Notes: generated by a model not told the origin, from the sequence alone. Numbered from the stretch's first letter, positions 1-8,774 are shown. The stretch: DNA of 64,000 bases from Actinopolyspora erythraea (GCF_002263515.1 NZ_CP022752.1:4340001-4404000); one strand, 5' to 3'. A program made the numbers and translations.

Positions 1-1304
1 AGCTCCTCGTCGGCCGCCTCCGGGGCCTTGGGCTCGGGAACGGCACCGACGTTCTTGGCCGCCAGCGACACCGCGCGGTTGACCAGGTTCCCCCACTCGT
101 TGGCGAGCTCGAAGTTGATCCTGCGGACGAACTCGTCCCAGGTGAAGTCCACGTCCTGCGTCTCGGGCCCCGCCGCCGAGATGAAGTAGCGCAGCGCGTC
201 CGGCCCGAACTCGCGCACGAAGTCACGCACGTAGATCACGGTCCCCCGGGAGGTGGAGAACTTGGACCCGGTCATGGTGAGGAACTCGCTGGAGGCGATC
301 TCCGTGGGCAGGTTCAGCTCTCCGTAGGGACCGGTGGTGCCGCCGCGGTCCCCCGCTCCGTTGTGCCCCATCAGCAGGGCGGGCCAGATCTGGGCGTGGA
401 AGGTGATGTTGTCCTTGCCCATGAAGTACACCCGGAGCGCCTCCGGGTCGTTCCACCAGGCACGCCAGGCCTCCGGGTCCCCGGAGCGCCTGGCCCACTC
501 GACGCTGGCTGAGAAGTAGCCGATCACCGCGTCGAACCACACGTACAGCCGCTTCATCGACTGCTCGTCCCAGCCGTCGAGCGGCACGGGCACGCCCCAG
601 TCGAGGTCGCGGGTGATCGGCCTGGGCCGCATGTCCTCGACCAGGTTGCGGGTGAAGTTCAGGACGTTGGAGCGCCAGTCGGTACGCGTGGCCAGCCACT
701 TGCCGAGCGACTCGGTGAAGGCGGGCAGGTCCAGGAAGAGGTGCTCGGTCTCGACGAAGCGCGGCACTTCCCCGTTGATCCGGGAGACCGGGTTGCGCAG
801 TTCGGCGGCGTCGAGCTGGTTGCCGCAGTTGTCGCACTGGTCGCCACGCGCCCCGTCCTGGCCGCAGATCGGGCAGGTGCCCTCGATGTAACGATCGGGC
901 AGGGTCCGACCCGTGGAGGGGCTGACCGCCCCGGTGGTGGTCCGGGGAACGATGTAGCCGTTGCGGTACAGCGCGAGGAAGATCTGCTGCACCACCTGGT
1001 AGTGGTTGCCCGTGGTGGTCCGGGTGTAGAGGTCGTAGCTGACCCCCAGCGACCCCATGTCCTCGGCGATCACCCGGTGGTACTTGTCCACCAGCTCGCG
1101 CGGGGTGATGCCCTCCTTCTCCGCCTGCACCTGGATGGGGGTCCCGTGCTCGTCGCTGCCGGAGACCATGAGCACCTTGTTCCCGGCCATTCGGTGATAC
1201 CGCGAGAAGACGTCCGAGGGGACACCGATTCCGGAGACGTGACCGATGTGTCGCGGCCCGTTGGTGTAGGGCCAGGCCACTGCGGTAAGCACGGGGGTAC
1301 TCAT
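1..1304 (-). CDS. metG: Methionyl-tRNA synthetase, N-terminal part (runs off window)
   Basis: Charges tRNA-Met with methionine in the cytoplasm. The gene reads leftward from ATG at 1304 and leaves the window before its stop, so about 434 codons are seen. The first residues, [16 protein letters not shown], carry the class I HIGH motif (PRHIGHVSG). A zinc-knuckle insert follows with paired cysteines (CPIC then CDNC, near 840-880). The KMSKS-type loop reads KFSTSR near 250-265. This order is that of the MetG1 class with a zinc domain. The C-terminal anticodon domain is cut by the window edge. The gene is divergent from deoC across a 245-base gap in which only the deoC promoter candidate was recognised. 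Family assignment is secure. Confidence 0.96.
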   Translation of the reverse strand, partial: MSTPVLTAVAWPYTNGPRHIGHVSGIGVPSDVFSRYHRMAGNKVLMVSGSDEHGTPIQVQAEKEGITPRELVDKYHRVIAEDMGSLGVSYDLYTRTTTGNHYQVVQQIFLALYRNGYIVPRTTTGAVSPSTGRTLPDRYIEGTCPICGQDGARGDQCDNCGNQLDAAELRNPVSRINGEVPRFVETEHLFLDLPAFTESLGKWLATRTDWRSNVLNFTRNLVEDMRPRPITRDLDWGVPVPLDGWDEQSMKRLYVWFDAVIGYFSASVEWARRSGDPEAWRAWWNDPEALRVYFMGKDNITFHAQIWPALLMGHNGAGDRGGTTGPYGELNLPTEIASSEFLTMTGSKFSTSRGTVIYVRDFVREFGPDALRYFISAAGPETQDVDFTWDEFVRRINFELANEWGNLVNRAVSLAAKNVGAVPEPKAPEAADEE

Positions 1305-1537
1305 GGTTCACAGCCTACGTAAACCCCCTTGAACCGATCGAGCGGGTTTGGCCCGCCCCCGGCTTGACACGGTGCGGAGTCGCCGCAGGGCATGCGCCCC
1401 CACCAGTGCGAAACCTCCGTCGCGCGAGCCGTGCGCGGCGGGAACCGGCCGGTCGCTCGCGGCTCGGCGGTGCCGGGGGGCTGCCCGGAGGCCGGGCGGA
1501 CGGCGCGGTGAACGTGTGCCACCTCGGATCAGCGCCG

Positions 1538-1543
1538 TAGACT
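1538..1543 (+). promoter_or_regulatory. Probable leaderless -10 box of deoC
   Basis: TAGACT ends 6 bases before the deoC ATG. This is the spacing expected if transcription starts on the start codon, a common arrangement in actinomycetes. No Shine-Dalgarno sequence lies between the box and the ATG. No clear -35 was found. Confidence 0.5.
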
Positions 1544-1549
1544 GCCCGC

Positions 1550-2530
1550 ATGGTCGATTCGCCGCCCTCCAGCCCACCGGAAGCGGGTCTGCCGGGTGAC
1601 CTGGCCGAGGCCACGCGCGACGAAGCCGCGCTGACGCGCTTCCTGCGCGGCCTGCCCGGCATCGACGCGGTGGGCCTCGAACAGCGGGCCGCGTCCCTGG
1701 CCGGACGTGCGGTCAAGGGGGATGCCAAGCTGCGCGCCATCGACACCGCCATAGGCATGGTGGACCTGACCACCCTGGAAGGGGCCGACAACGCGAGCAA
1801 GGTGCGGGCGCTGGCCGCGAAGGCCCGCCACCCGGACTCGCGGTTCCCCGACGTGCCGCGGGTCGCCGCGTTGTGCGTGTACCCGGACCTGGTCTCCGAC
1901 GCGGTGGCGGCGCTGCGTGGCTCCGGGGTGGGGGTGGCCTCGGTGGCCACCGCGTTCCCCTCGGGCCGCTCCACGATCCGCGCCAAGCTCGCCGAGGTGG
2001 AACTGGCCGTGGAGTCCGGCGCCGACGAGGTGGACATGGTCATCGACCGCGGCGCTTTCCTGGCGGGTGAGTACGGCCGGGTGTTCGACGAGATCGAACA
2101 GGTGCGGGCCGCCTGCGCTCCGGCCCACCTGAAGGTCATCCTGGAGACGGGGGAACTGGGCGGCTACGACAACGTGTGGCGGGCCAGCTGGCTCGCCCTG
2201 CTGGCCGGAGCGGATTTCGTCAAGACCTCCACGGGCAAGGTCTCCCCCGCCGCCACCCTCCCGGTGACCCACGTACTGTTGCGCGCGGTGCGGGAGTGGC
2301 GCGACCGGACCGGGCAGCCGCGCGGCGTGAAACCGGCTGGTGGAATCCGCACCACGAAGGACGCGGTGCGCTACCTCGTCGCGGTGCTGGAGGTGGCCGG
2401 ACCGGAGTGGCTGAGCCCGGAGTTGTTCCGGTTCGGAGCGTCCGGACTGCTCAACGACCTGCTGATGCAGCGCGAAACGCAACTCGACGGCCACTACAGT
2501 GGCCCCGACCAGGTGGCGGTGGATCTTTGA
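1550..2530 (+). CDS. deoC: Deoxyribose-phosphate aldolase
   Basis: Cleaves 2-deoxyribose 5-phosphate to acetaldehyde and glyceraldehyde 3-phosphate, the last committed step of deoxynucleoside catabolism. The 326-residue protein is of the long DERA type, nearer the eukaryotic length than the roughly 250-residue E. coli form. The Schiff-base lysine motif FVKTSTGKVS lies near residues 223-232, and VKPAGGIRT follows as the second conserved lysine loop. The ATG at 1550 has no ribosome site but a -10 box directly upstream. It heads an operon with two aldehyde dehydrogenase genes; its stop overlaps the TTG of the next gene. deoA and cdd about 10 kb away supply the upstream steps. Confidence 0.94.
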   Translation: MVDSPPSSPPEAGLPGDLAEATRDEAALTRFLRGLPGIDAVGLEQRAASLAGRAVKGDAKLRAIDTAIGMVDLTTLEGADNASKVRALAAKARHPDSRFPDVPRVAALCVYPDLVSDAVAALRGSGVGVASVATAFPSGRSTIRAKLAEVELAVESGADEVDMVIDRGAFLAGEYGRVFDEIEQVRAACAPAHLKVILETGELGGYDNVWRASWLALLAGADFVKTSTGKVSPAATLPVTHVLLRAVREWRDRTGQPRGVKPAGGIRTTKDAVRYLVAVLEVAGPEWLSPELFRFGASGLLNDLLMQRETQLDGHYSGPDQVAVDL

Positions 2531-3972
2531 CGGAGCCGAAACCGCAGCCCTTGGCTTACGCGCCCGCCCTCGAGTCCGCGGCGCTCGCCCGGCTTCGGGA
2601 GCACTACCGACCGTTCGTCGACGGGGAGTTCACCGGTGGGGCCGGTGATCCGTTCTCCAGCCTGAATCCGGCCACCGCCGAGCCGCTGGCCGAGGTCTCG
2701 GGCAGCGACGCGTCCGATGTGGACCGCGCGGTGAGTGCGGCCGAGGAGGCGTTCCGGCGGCGCTGGACGCCGATCGGCGGTACCGAACGGGCCAAGTACC
2801 TGTTCCGGATCGCCAGACTGCTGCAGGAACGGGCCCGCGAGCTCGCCGTGCTGGCGAGCCTGGAAACCGGCGAACCCGTCCGCAAGACCACGGAGTTCGA
2901 CCTGCCCAACGCCGCGGCGCAGTTCCTGCACTACGCGGGCTGGGCGGACAAGCTGGACTACGCGGGGTTCGGCCCCTCCCCCGCTCCGCAGGGCGTGGTC
3001 GGGCAGGTGCTGCCGTCGAACTTCCCGTTGCTGCTGCTGGCGCAACGGGTCGCCCCGGCCCTGGCGTGCGGTGCCACCGTGGTCGTCAAACCGGCCGAGC
3101 GGACACCGTTGACCGCCCTGGTGTTCGGTGAGATCTGCGAGCAGGCGGGGCTTCCGGCCGGAGTGGTCAACGTGCTGCCCGGTGGGTCGGGGGTCGGCGC
3201 GAAGCTGCTGGCGCATCCGGGGGTGCGCAAGGCGGTGTTCGCCGGTTCCACCGAGGTCGGCAAACGGGTTCGGCAGGATCTCGCGGGCAGGGGCAAGCGA
3301 CTCACGTCCGACCTGGGCGGCAGCGGGGTGAACATCGTCTTCGCCGACGCCGCCCCCGAGGAAACGGTGCGGGGCGTGGTCGAGGGCGCGTTCTTCAACC
3401 AGGGGAGGGTCCGCTGCGCCGGATCCCGACTGCTGGTGGAGGAGTCCGTGGCCGATGAGTTCGTGGCGCGGCTGCGGGCGCGCGCGGAGTCACTGCGGGT
3501 GGGGGACCCGCTGGACCGCAACACCGATGTGGGCGCGCTCGGTTCGGCTGAGGTGACACGGCTGTCCGAGCTCCTCGAACGCGGGGTCGCGGAAGGGGCG
3601 ACTCGCTGGACCAGCCCGGCGGCACCGCCGCACGACGGCGGTTTCCTGCCCCCGACGTTGCTGACGGACGTGCAGCAGTCCATGAGCGTCGCACGCGCGG
3701 AGGTCTTCGGGCCTGTCCTGTCGGTACTGACCTTCCGCACTCCGGAGGAGGCCGTTACCAAGGCCAACAACACCCCTCACGGGCTCGCGGCCGGGGTCTG
3801 GAGCGAGAAGGGTTCACGGGCGTTGTGGACGGCACGCCGGCTGCGCACCGGCGTGGTCTGGGCCAACGCGTTCCACCGGTTCGATCCCACGGCGCCCTTC
3901 GGGGGGCGCGGTGAGTCCGGGGAGGGCCGCGTGGGCGGCGCAGCGGGTCTGGAGGCCTATCTCGATGTCTGA
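2527..3972 (+). CDS. Aldehyde dehydrogenase family protein, catalytic Cys position is Arg
   Basis: An NAD-dependent aldehyde dehydrogenase fold of 481 residues. Its expected role beside deoC is oxidation of acetaldehyde. The TTG at 2527 overlaps the deoC stop and has AGGTGG upstream; no better start exists in frame. The oxyanion Asn (SNFP, residue 165) is kept. The usual ELGG general-base glutamate reads DLGG (Asp 262). In the active-site stretch FFNQGRVRCAGSR the residue aligned with catalytic Cys302 of ALDH2 is Arg 296, and only the adjacent Cys 297 remains; the spacing from LGG to FFNQG is gapless against ALDH2. The protein may be impaired, may use Cys 297, or may have another function. 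The next gene resembles the second half of ALDH16-type proteins, so the pair may be a split ALDH16. Confidence 0.88.
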   Translation: MTEPKPQPLAYAPALESAALARLREHYRPFVDGEFTGGAGDPFSSLNPATAEPLAEVSGSDASDVDRAVSAAEEAFRRRWTPIGGTERAKYLFRIARLLQERARELAVLASLETGEPVRKTTEFDLPNAAAQFLHYAGWADKLDYAGFGPSPAPQGVVGQVLPSNFPLLLLAQRVAPALACGATVVVKPAERTPLTALVFGEICEQAGLPAGVVNVLPGGSGVGAKLLAHPGVRKAVFAGSTEVGKRVRQDLAGRGKRLTSDLGGSGVNIVFADAAPEETVRGVVEGAFFNQGRVRCAGSRLLVEESVADEFVARLRARAESLRVGDPLDRNTDVGALGSAEVTRLSELLERGVAEGATRWTSPAAPPHDGGFLPPTLLTDVQQSMSVARAEVFGPVLSVLTFRTPEEAVTKANNTPHGLAAGVWSEKGSRALWTARRLRTGVVWANAFHRFDPTAPFGGRGESGEGRVGGAAGLEAYLDV

Positions 3973-4858
3973 CGAGGAGTCGTTGGCGAACACGCGGAAG
4001 AGGGTGGCGGTGCCCAAGACCTACAAGCTCTACGTGGGCGGCTCCTTCTCGCGCTCCGAGTCGGGGCGGGTCCTGCCCGTCACCGGCTCGGACGGGGAGT
4101 TCCGGGCCAACGCGGCACAGGCCTCCCGCAAGGACCTGCGCGACGCGGTCTCGGCGGCCCGCAAGGCCTTCGGCGGCTGGGCGGGTGCGAGTGCCCACAA
4201 CCGGGGCCAGGTGATGTTCCGCGTCGCCGAGATGCTGGAGGGCACCCGGGAGCGGTTCGCGGGCGAGGTCGCCGCAGCCGAGGGGCTCTCCGTCCCCGAG
4301 GCCGAAGCGGTCGTGGACACCGCCGTGGACCGGATGTTCTGGTACGCGGGCTGGGCCGACAAGCTCGGCGTGCTGACCGGCGGTGTCAACCAGGTGGCGG
4401 GCCCCTACACCTCCCACAGCGGCCCCGAGCCCGTCGGAGTGGTCGGGGTGGTGGCGCCCCGGCGCTCCTCGCTGCTGGGCCTGGTCAGCGTGCTCGCCCC
4501 GGTGATGGCGGCGGGCAACTGCGCGGTGGTGCTCGTCGGTCCGGAGGGGGCGGTGCCCGCCGTGAGCCTGTGCGAGGCGCTGGCGACCTCGGACGTGCCT
4601 GGCGGTGTGGTCAACGTGCTCACCGGGGAGCCGGCCGAGCTGGGCTCGCGGCTGGCCTCGCACGCCGATGTGGACGCGCTGGACCCGAGCGGGGCCGAGG
4701 AGTCCCTCCGGGTCGAGCTGGAGGAGGCGGCCGCCTCGACCGTCAAGCGGGTGCTCGACGTCCCGCTTCTGGAGCAGGACTGGAGTGAGGCCCCCACTCC
4801 GAAGCGGTTGCGGGCCTTCACGGACCTGAAGACGGTGTGGCACCCCCTGGGCGAGTGA
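3965..4858 (+). CDS. Truncated aldehyde dehydrogenase-like protein (NAD-binding part only)
   Basis: The ATG at 3965 lies 8 bases inside the end of the preceding ALDH gene, implying coupled translation. The 297-residue product has the ALDH opening (YVGGSF near residue 23), the helical N-terminal part and a Rossmann region (GVVGVVAPRRSS, PGGVVNVLTGEPAEL). It then stops without the catalytic Cys/Glu domain, ending in KTVWHPLGE. This matches the non-catalytic second ALDH module of ALDH16 proteins. It is therefore probably a structural partner of the preceding subunit rather than an enzyme. The arrangement deoC-ALDH-short ALDH is, from memory, seen in other actinobacteria. It could alternatively be a decaying gene, but the clean overlap and intact coding pattern argue against that. 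Confidence 0.85.
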   Translation: MSDEESLANTRKRVAVPKTYKLYVGGSFSRSESGRVLPVTGSDGEFRANAAQASRKDLRDAVSAARKAFGGWAGASAHNRGQVMFRVAEMLEGTRERFAGEVAAAEGLSVPEAEAVVDTAVDRMFWYAGWADKLGVLTGGVNQVAGPYTSHSGPEPVGVVGVVAPRRSSLLGLVSVLAPVMAAGNCAVVLVGPEGAVPAVSLCEALATSDVPGGVVNVLTGEPAELGSRLASHADVDALDPSGAEESLRVELEEAAASTVKRVLDVPLLEQDWSEAPTPKRLRAFTDLKTVWHPLGE

Positions 4859-4877
4859 CCCCGCCCCTGGCGGGGTT
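4859..4877 (+). terminator. Terminator of the deoC operon
   Basis: CCCCGCC, a CCT loop and GGCGGGG form a perfect 7-bp stem directly after the stop codon of the short ALDH gene, followed by TT. Confidence 0.6.
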
Positions 4878-5003
4878 CGTCGCCCCGGTTCTCCGCCGCG
4901 CCCGGTTGGCGGGACCTCCCGCGGGCTCTCGCTCCGGCGCGGTCCGACATCGAGCGGGTGGATCAGCGACTGGGCGGTCGCTCCGCGAGACCGCCCGGCA
5001 CGC

Positions 5004-5645
5004 TCAGGGACTCCCGACGCCACCGGGTCTGGGGTCCACGATCCGGTTGCCACGGATGGTCCGGGCCAGCAGGGCCACCATGCCGAGCAGGAACACCGCC
5101 GCCAGGGCGAAGGCTGCCCAGCGCGGCATCGTGAGCAGCACCTGATCCGTACCGACCAGCCGCTCCACCACGTTCGCCGCGAACGGCGCGAGCACCAGCG
5201 TCCCCAGCGCCCCCAGTCCGAACCACAGTCGCCGCGCGGTGCTGTGGAGTTCGGTCGCCGCGCGCATCGCAAGCAGCAGCGGCACGACCAGCAGCGCCAG
5301 CAGGGTGACGAGGCCGACGAGCTGACCGGTGGTCACCGCGACCTCGCTCGTGGCGATGGCGGAGACCGCCAGGTCCGTGCCGAACAGCGCCAGCGCGGCG
5401 ACCAGCAGCACACCCGGGCGCAGCACGGCTCGCCGCGGGTGGCCGACGGCCGTTCCGAGTTCCTCGGCAACCCGAGCGGCGTACTCCCAGGGTGTGCCGA
5501 ACGCCTCCACCGGGTCCTGCCCCGTTTCGGCGACGTGCGTGTCCACTTCGGCCAGCACGTCGCCCACCCGCTTCCCGGGCACCTCGCGCATCCGCAGCGC
5601 GAACGTCAATTCGTCGCGGTACTTCTCCGACGACTCCGCGGTCAT
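5004..5645 (-). CDS. HAAS-domain membrane protein paired with PadR
   Basis: A 213-residue protein. Residues 1-75 (TAESSEKYRDELTFALRMRE, then VGDVLAEVDTHVAETG and PVEAFGTPWEYAARVAEEL) match the HAAS signalling domain found beside PadR regulators. About four hydrophobic segments follow, from residue 80 to the end. It probably senses a membrane or envelope condition and works with the PadR repressor; this is inferred from family habit. The ATG at 5645 overlaps the PadR stop by four bases (ATGA), so the two are translated together. An upstream in-frame start would extend it far into padR and is unlikely. Confidence 0.8.
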   Translation of the reverse strand: MTAESSEKYRDELTFALRMREVPGKRVGDVLAEVDTHVAETGQDPVEAFGTPWEYAARVAEELGTAVGHPRRAVLRPGVLLVAALALFGTDLAVSAIATSEVAVTTGQLVGLVTLLALLVVPLLLAMRAATELHSTARRLWFGLGALGTLVLAPFAANVVERLVGTDQVLLTMPRWAAFALAAVFLLGMVALLARTIRGNRIVDPRPGGVGSP

Positions 5646-5995
5646 GAGTTCATCCCCCGTTCCAGTACTGCGGTGGCGTTCTTGGCGAACTCGGTCCACA
5701 GCGGCCCCTGTTCGGCCAGTACCGCGCGGCCCCGTTCGGTGAGCAGGAAGAACTTCCTGCCCGGTCCGCCGGAACCGGCACGCCACTCACTGCGCACCAG
5801 GCCCTCCGAATCCAGGCGGTTCAGCAGCGGGTACAGCGTTCCCGGTCTCATACCGGGGAGCCCGGCCTCGTCGAGGCGCCGAACCAGGGTGTAGCCGTAG
5901 TCCTCCCCGCTCTCCGCCAGCAGCGCGAGCACGGCGAGATCCAGCACGCCGCGCAGCCACTGCGTCTGCCGCTCCACCGACTTCTTCTCCGTCAC
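5642..5995 (-). CDS. PadR family transcriptional regulator
   Basis: A 117-residue winged-helix repressor. MTEKKSVERQTQWLRGVLDL starts the protein. Typical PadR features follow: ALLAESGEDYGYTLVRRL, the GMRPGTLYPLLNRLDSEGLV recognition and wing part, and GPGRKFFLLTERGR. It likely represses its own operon with the HAAS gene. A perfect 6-bp inverted repeat lies 6 bases upstream of its ATG at 6002-6021. It is divergent from the membrane protein-ABC operon, across a gap that also holds that operon's own repeats. Confidence 0.9.
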   Translation of the reverse strand: MTEKKSVERQTQWLRGVLDLAVLALLAESGEDYGYTLVRRLDEAGLPGMRPGTLYPLLNRLDSEGLVRSEWRAGSGGPGRKFFLLTERGRAVLAEQGPLWTEFAKNATAVLERGMNS

Positions 5996-6001
5996 GACTA
6001 G

Positions 6002-6021
6002 AAACTATCACCGACTAGTTT
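6002..6021. promoter_or_regulatory. Candidate PadR operator
   Basis: AAACTA, eight bases, TAGTTT: a perfect inverted repeat immediately upstream of padR. A related CAAATAGT half-site follows at about 6028-6037. The PadR assignment rests on position only. Confidence 0.5.
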
Positions 6022-6060
6022 GTCTCGCCAAATAGTAAGGCGGCACGAATAAGCCCGAGC

Positions 6061-6104
6061 TTGACTTTGCATCACAAAGTAAGTGAGACTTTGCGCCACA
6101 AAGT
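6061..6104 (+). promoter_or_regulatory. Two tandem 17-bp operators (ACTTTG-N5-CAAAGT) in the ABC operon promoter
   Basis: Two perfect copies of ACTTTG, five bases, CAAAGT occupy 6064-6080 and 6088-6104, 24 bases apart, about 20 bases before the ATG at 6125. TTGACT at 6061-6066 could be the -35 element, so a bound repressor would cover the promoter. The small winged-helix protein encoded second in the operon is the likely ligand. Confidence 0.75.
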
Positions 6105-6124
6105 TCAGTCGCAGGGGGCAGAGA

Positions 6125-6808
6125 ATGACCGAGGAACACACCTCCGAGAACTCGACACCGTCACCGGCGGAGATGCTGGCCATCACCGAACAGCAGCAAC
6201 AACGCGCCGAACGAGCCCTCGACGTCAGACCCGGGCCGCTGTTCGGCGTGTGGGGAGCGGCCTGGGGGCTGGGGTTCGGTGAGCTGTACCTGACCATCGG
6301 GGACGATCCTGTGTTACCCGTCCCCCTCTGGTACGCCCTGGGCGTCTTCTTCGGCTGCCTGGGCGTGGCGGGAGTCATCACCGTCTGGCACCTCGCGAGC
6401 AGCCTGCGCGGTCTGCGTGGCCCCTCGCAGAAGTCGGGGGCGATGCACGGCTGGTCCTGGATGCTGGGGTTCGTCGCGCTGGGCATGATGATCGCCGCCA
6501 CATCGCGCCTGGGCATCCCCGAGGACGTCTACGCCATGCTCTGGACGAGCGGATCCGGCCTGCTGGTGGGAGTGCTCTACCTCAGCGGTGGCGCGCTGAC
6601 CGGGAGCTGGACGCAGTACGGCGTGGGGCTGTGGATCCTGGCGATCAACGCGGCCGGAGCCTTCACCGGCATCCCGAACCACTACCTGGTCATGTCGCTG
6701 GCTGGCGGCGGTGGTTTTCTGGTGGCCGGAACGGTACTGACGCTGCGCGACCGAGCGGGCGCGAAGCCCTCCCCCAGTCACGAACGCCTCCCCGGAGAAC
6801 CGGAATGA
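6125..6808 (+). CDS. Multi-pass membrane protein of the regulator-ABC operon
   Basis: A 227-residue protein with a hydrophilic N-terminus (residues 1-38, including PAEMLAITEQQQQ) and then about six hydrophobic segments. No catalytic motif was seen. It is the first of four genes joined by 4-base ATGA overlaps: membrane protein, winged-helix regulator, ABC ATPase and ABC-2 permease. It may be an accessory sensor or subunit of the exporter; its function is not known. The ATG at 6125 was chosen over an upstream ATG at 6083 because 6083 lies inside the operator pair and GCAGGGGG precedes 6125. Confidence 0.75.
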   Translation: MTEEHTSENSTPSPAEMLAITEQQQQRAERALDVRPGPLFGVWGAAWGLGFGELYLTIGDDPVLPVPLWYALGVFFGCLGVAGVITVWHLASSLRGLRGPSQKSGAMHGWSWMLGFVALGMMIAATSRLGIPEDVYAMLWTSGSGLLVGVLYLSGGALTGSWTQYGVGLWILAINAAGAFTGIPNHYLVMSLAGGGGFLVAGTVLTLRDRAGAKPSPSHERLPGEPE

Positions 6809-7125
6809 CCCCTGCCGACGGCCGGCTCGATCCGATCATCCACGCCCAGGCGAGGCTGCGGGTGATGACCACTCTGGCGGCGCTGCCCACCGAGGACCGG
6901 ATCGCTTTCGGCCGGCTGCGGGAACTGCTGGACATGACACCGGGAAACCTGATCACCCACCTGCGCAAGCTCGAAGAGGCGGGCTACACCGACAGCACCA
7001 AGACGGGCCCCGGCCGAGGCACCACCTACGTGTGCCTCACCAGTGCCGGGCGCAGCGCCTTCGACCAGTACATGCGGCAGCTTCGGGCCCTGTTGGAACC
7101 GGTCACCGACGAGGGGAACTCATGA
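6805..7125 (+). CDS. Winged-helix transcriptional regulator (MarR/ArsR-like)
   Basis: A 106-residue single-domain DNA-binding protein. LRVMTTLAALP and IAFGRLRELLDMTPGNLITH form the helix-turn-helix, with HLRKLEEAGY as recognition helix and a GRGTTYVCLT wing. It resembles the short regulators that sit in ABC-2 exporter operons. The ATG at 6805 overlaps the previous stop (ATGA). It is the best candidate to bind the two 17-bp repeats upstream of the operon, which would make it autoregulatory. No ligand domain is present, so the inducing signal may act on the winged-helix dimer itself or through the neighbouring membrane protein. Confidence 0.88.
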   Translation: MTPADGRLDPIIHAQARLRVMTTLAALPTEDRIAFGRLRELLDMTPGNLITHLRKLEEAGYTDSTKTGPGRGTTYVCLTSAGRSAFDQYMRQLRALLEPVTDEGNS

Positions 7126-8024
7126 CGCGATACCAAGCACGCGCCATCGGCGTGTCACGCCGGTTCGGTTCGCTGAACGCGCTGGACGACATCGACCTCG
7201 ACATACCCGCCGGAGAACTCCTGGGGCTGCTGGGCCCCAACGGAGCGGGCAAAACCACCCTCCTGAGCCTGCTCACCGGTCTTCGCGTTCCCCACTCGGG
7301 CCGCGTCGAGCTGTTCGGCGGGGATCCCCGGCGACCGCGCAACCGCGAACGACTGGGAACCACCCCGCAGGAAACCGGCCTGCCGGACACGCTGCGCGTG
7401 GCCGAGATCGTGGAGTTCGTCGCCAAGCACTACCCGAAACCGCTGCCGGTCGGTGAACTGCTGGAGCAGTTCGGACTCAGCGAGCTCGCGCGCAGACAGG
7501 CCGGGTCGCTGTCCGGTGGACAGCAACGACGGTTGAGCGCGGCGCTGGCCTTCGTGGGCGACCCCGGACTGGTGGTGCTCGACGAACCGACCACCGGGCT
7601 GGACGTGGCCGCGCGTGACTCGCTCTGGGACGCGCTGCGCCATCACCATCAACGCGGGACGACAGTGCTGCTGACCAGCCACTACCTGGCGGAGATAGAG
7701 GCCCTGGCGGAACGGATCGTGGTGATGGACCGCGGCAGGGTGCTGGCCGACGGGCCACAACGGGAGATCAAGTCACGGGTGCGCACCCGCACCGTGACCG
7801 TGCGGGGAGAACTACCGGAACTGCCGGGGGTGGTGCGTTCCGAACTCGAGGACGGAGCCCACCGGCTGCTCACCCACGACTCCGACCAACTCGTCCGGGA
7901 CCTGGTGCGCAGCGGAGCCGATTTCGAGGACCTGACCGTGACGGGGACCTCCCTTGAGGAGGCGTTCACCGCCCTGACCTCGACGGGGAACCGGACCGAC
8001 GAGACCGCCGGGAGAAGAGCATGA
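7122..8024 (+). CDS. ABC transporter ATP-binding protein
   Basis: A 300-residue ATPase of the ABC-2 exporter (DrrA/CcmA-like) class. Visible motifs are Walker A (GPNGAGKTT, about residues 37-45), signature LSGGQQRR, Walker B LVVLDEPTTGLD and the H-loop TSHYL. A C-terminal regulatory part of about 85 residues follows. The ATG at 7122 overlaps the regulator stop by four bases. It should drive export through the permease encoded next. The substrate is unknown; lipids, peptides or antimicrobials are all possible. Confidence 0.95.
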   Translation: MTRYQARAIGVSRRFGSLNALDDIDLDIPAGELLGLLGPNGAGKTTLLSLLTGLRVPHSGRVELFGGDPRRPRNRERLGTTPQETGLPDTLRVAEIVEFVAKHYPKPLPVGELLEQFGLSELARRQAGSLSGGQQRRLSAALAFVGDPGLVVLDEPTTGLDVAARDSLWDALRHHHQRGTTVLLTSHYLAEIEALAERIVVMDRGRVLADGPQREIKSRVRTRTVTVRGELPELPGVVRSELEDGAHRLLTHDSDQLVRDLVRSGADFEDLTVTGTSLEEAFTALTSTGNRTDETAGRRA

Positions 8025-8764
8025 GCACCATACCGCTGTACACGCGCTACCAGTTCCGCGAGACGATGCGGATCCCCATGGCCGCGCTGGGAACGCTCGC
8101 GTTTCCCACGCTGTTCATGCTGCTTTTCGTCGTCTCCAACCGCTCGGTCTCCGGCGACGCCGCCGCGGCCACCGAAGCCGCGGGGCAGATGTCGCTGTTC
8201 GCCGTGATCAGTGCTTTCGTGTTCAACCTCGGAGCCGGAGTCGCCGAGGACCGCGCCAAGGCCTGGCACGCATACCTGCGGACACTGCCCGTCGGGCCGA
8301 TGGCACAGCTCGGCGGCAGGCTGTGCAACGCACTGTGTTTCGCGCTGCTGTCACTGGTGCCGGTGGGGCTGGCGGCGATGCTGCTCACCGAAGCCGAGGC
8401 TTCGGTGGTCGAGGTGGGCACGACGCTGTTCGCGCTGGTCCTCGCGGGGATACCGTTCGCCTTCCTCGGGCTCGCGGTGGGGTACTCCATGCCGCTCAAG
8501 GCCGCCATCCCCACTGTCCAGCTGATACTTTTCCCCTTGGCGTTCGCGGGAGGCCTGTTCCTGCCGCCGAGCCTGTTCCCGGGGTGGCTGGACGCGATTT
8601 CGAACGCACTTCCGACGAGGGCCGCCCGCGAGCTCGTGCTCGGCGCGCTGACCGGAGGCGGGCCGCCGCTGACCGCGTTGTTGATCGCCGTGGGGTGGGC
8701 GGTGGTCCTCGGAGCGCTGGCGGTGTTCACCTTCCGCCGTGACGAGGGGAGACGGTTCCGCTGA
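8021..8764 (+). CDS. ABC-2 type transporter permease
   Basis: A 247-residue integral membrane protein with six predicted hydrophobic segments and the ABC-2 layout. Segments at about residues 22-40 and 58-75 are followed by an EDRAKAWHAYLRTLPVGP loop, then four more helices. The ATG at 8021 overlaps the ATPase stop. It forms the membrane half of the exporter and is the last gene of the operon; a hairpin at 8775 follows. Confidence 0.92.
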   Translation: MSTIPLYTRYQFRETMRIPMAALGTLAFPTLFMLLFVVSNRSVSGDAAAATEAAGQMSLFAVISAFVFNLGAGVAEDRAKAWHAYLRTLPVGPMAQLGGRLCNALCFALLSLVPVGLAAMLLTEAEASVVEVGTTLFALVLAGIPFAFLGLAVGYSMPLKAAIPTVQLILFPLAFAGGLFLPPSLFPGWLDAISNALPTRAARELVLGALTGGGPPLTALLIAVGWAVVLGALAVFTFRRDEGRRFR

Positions 8765-8774
8765 ACCGGCCCCA

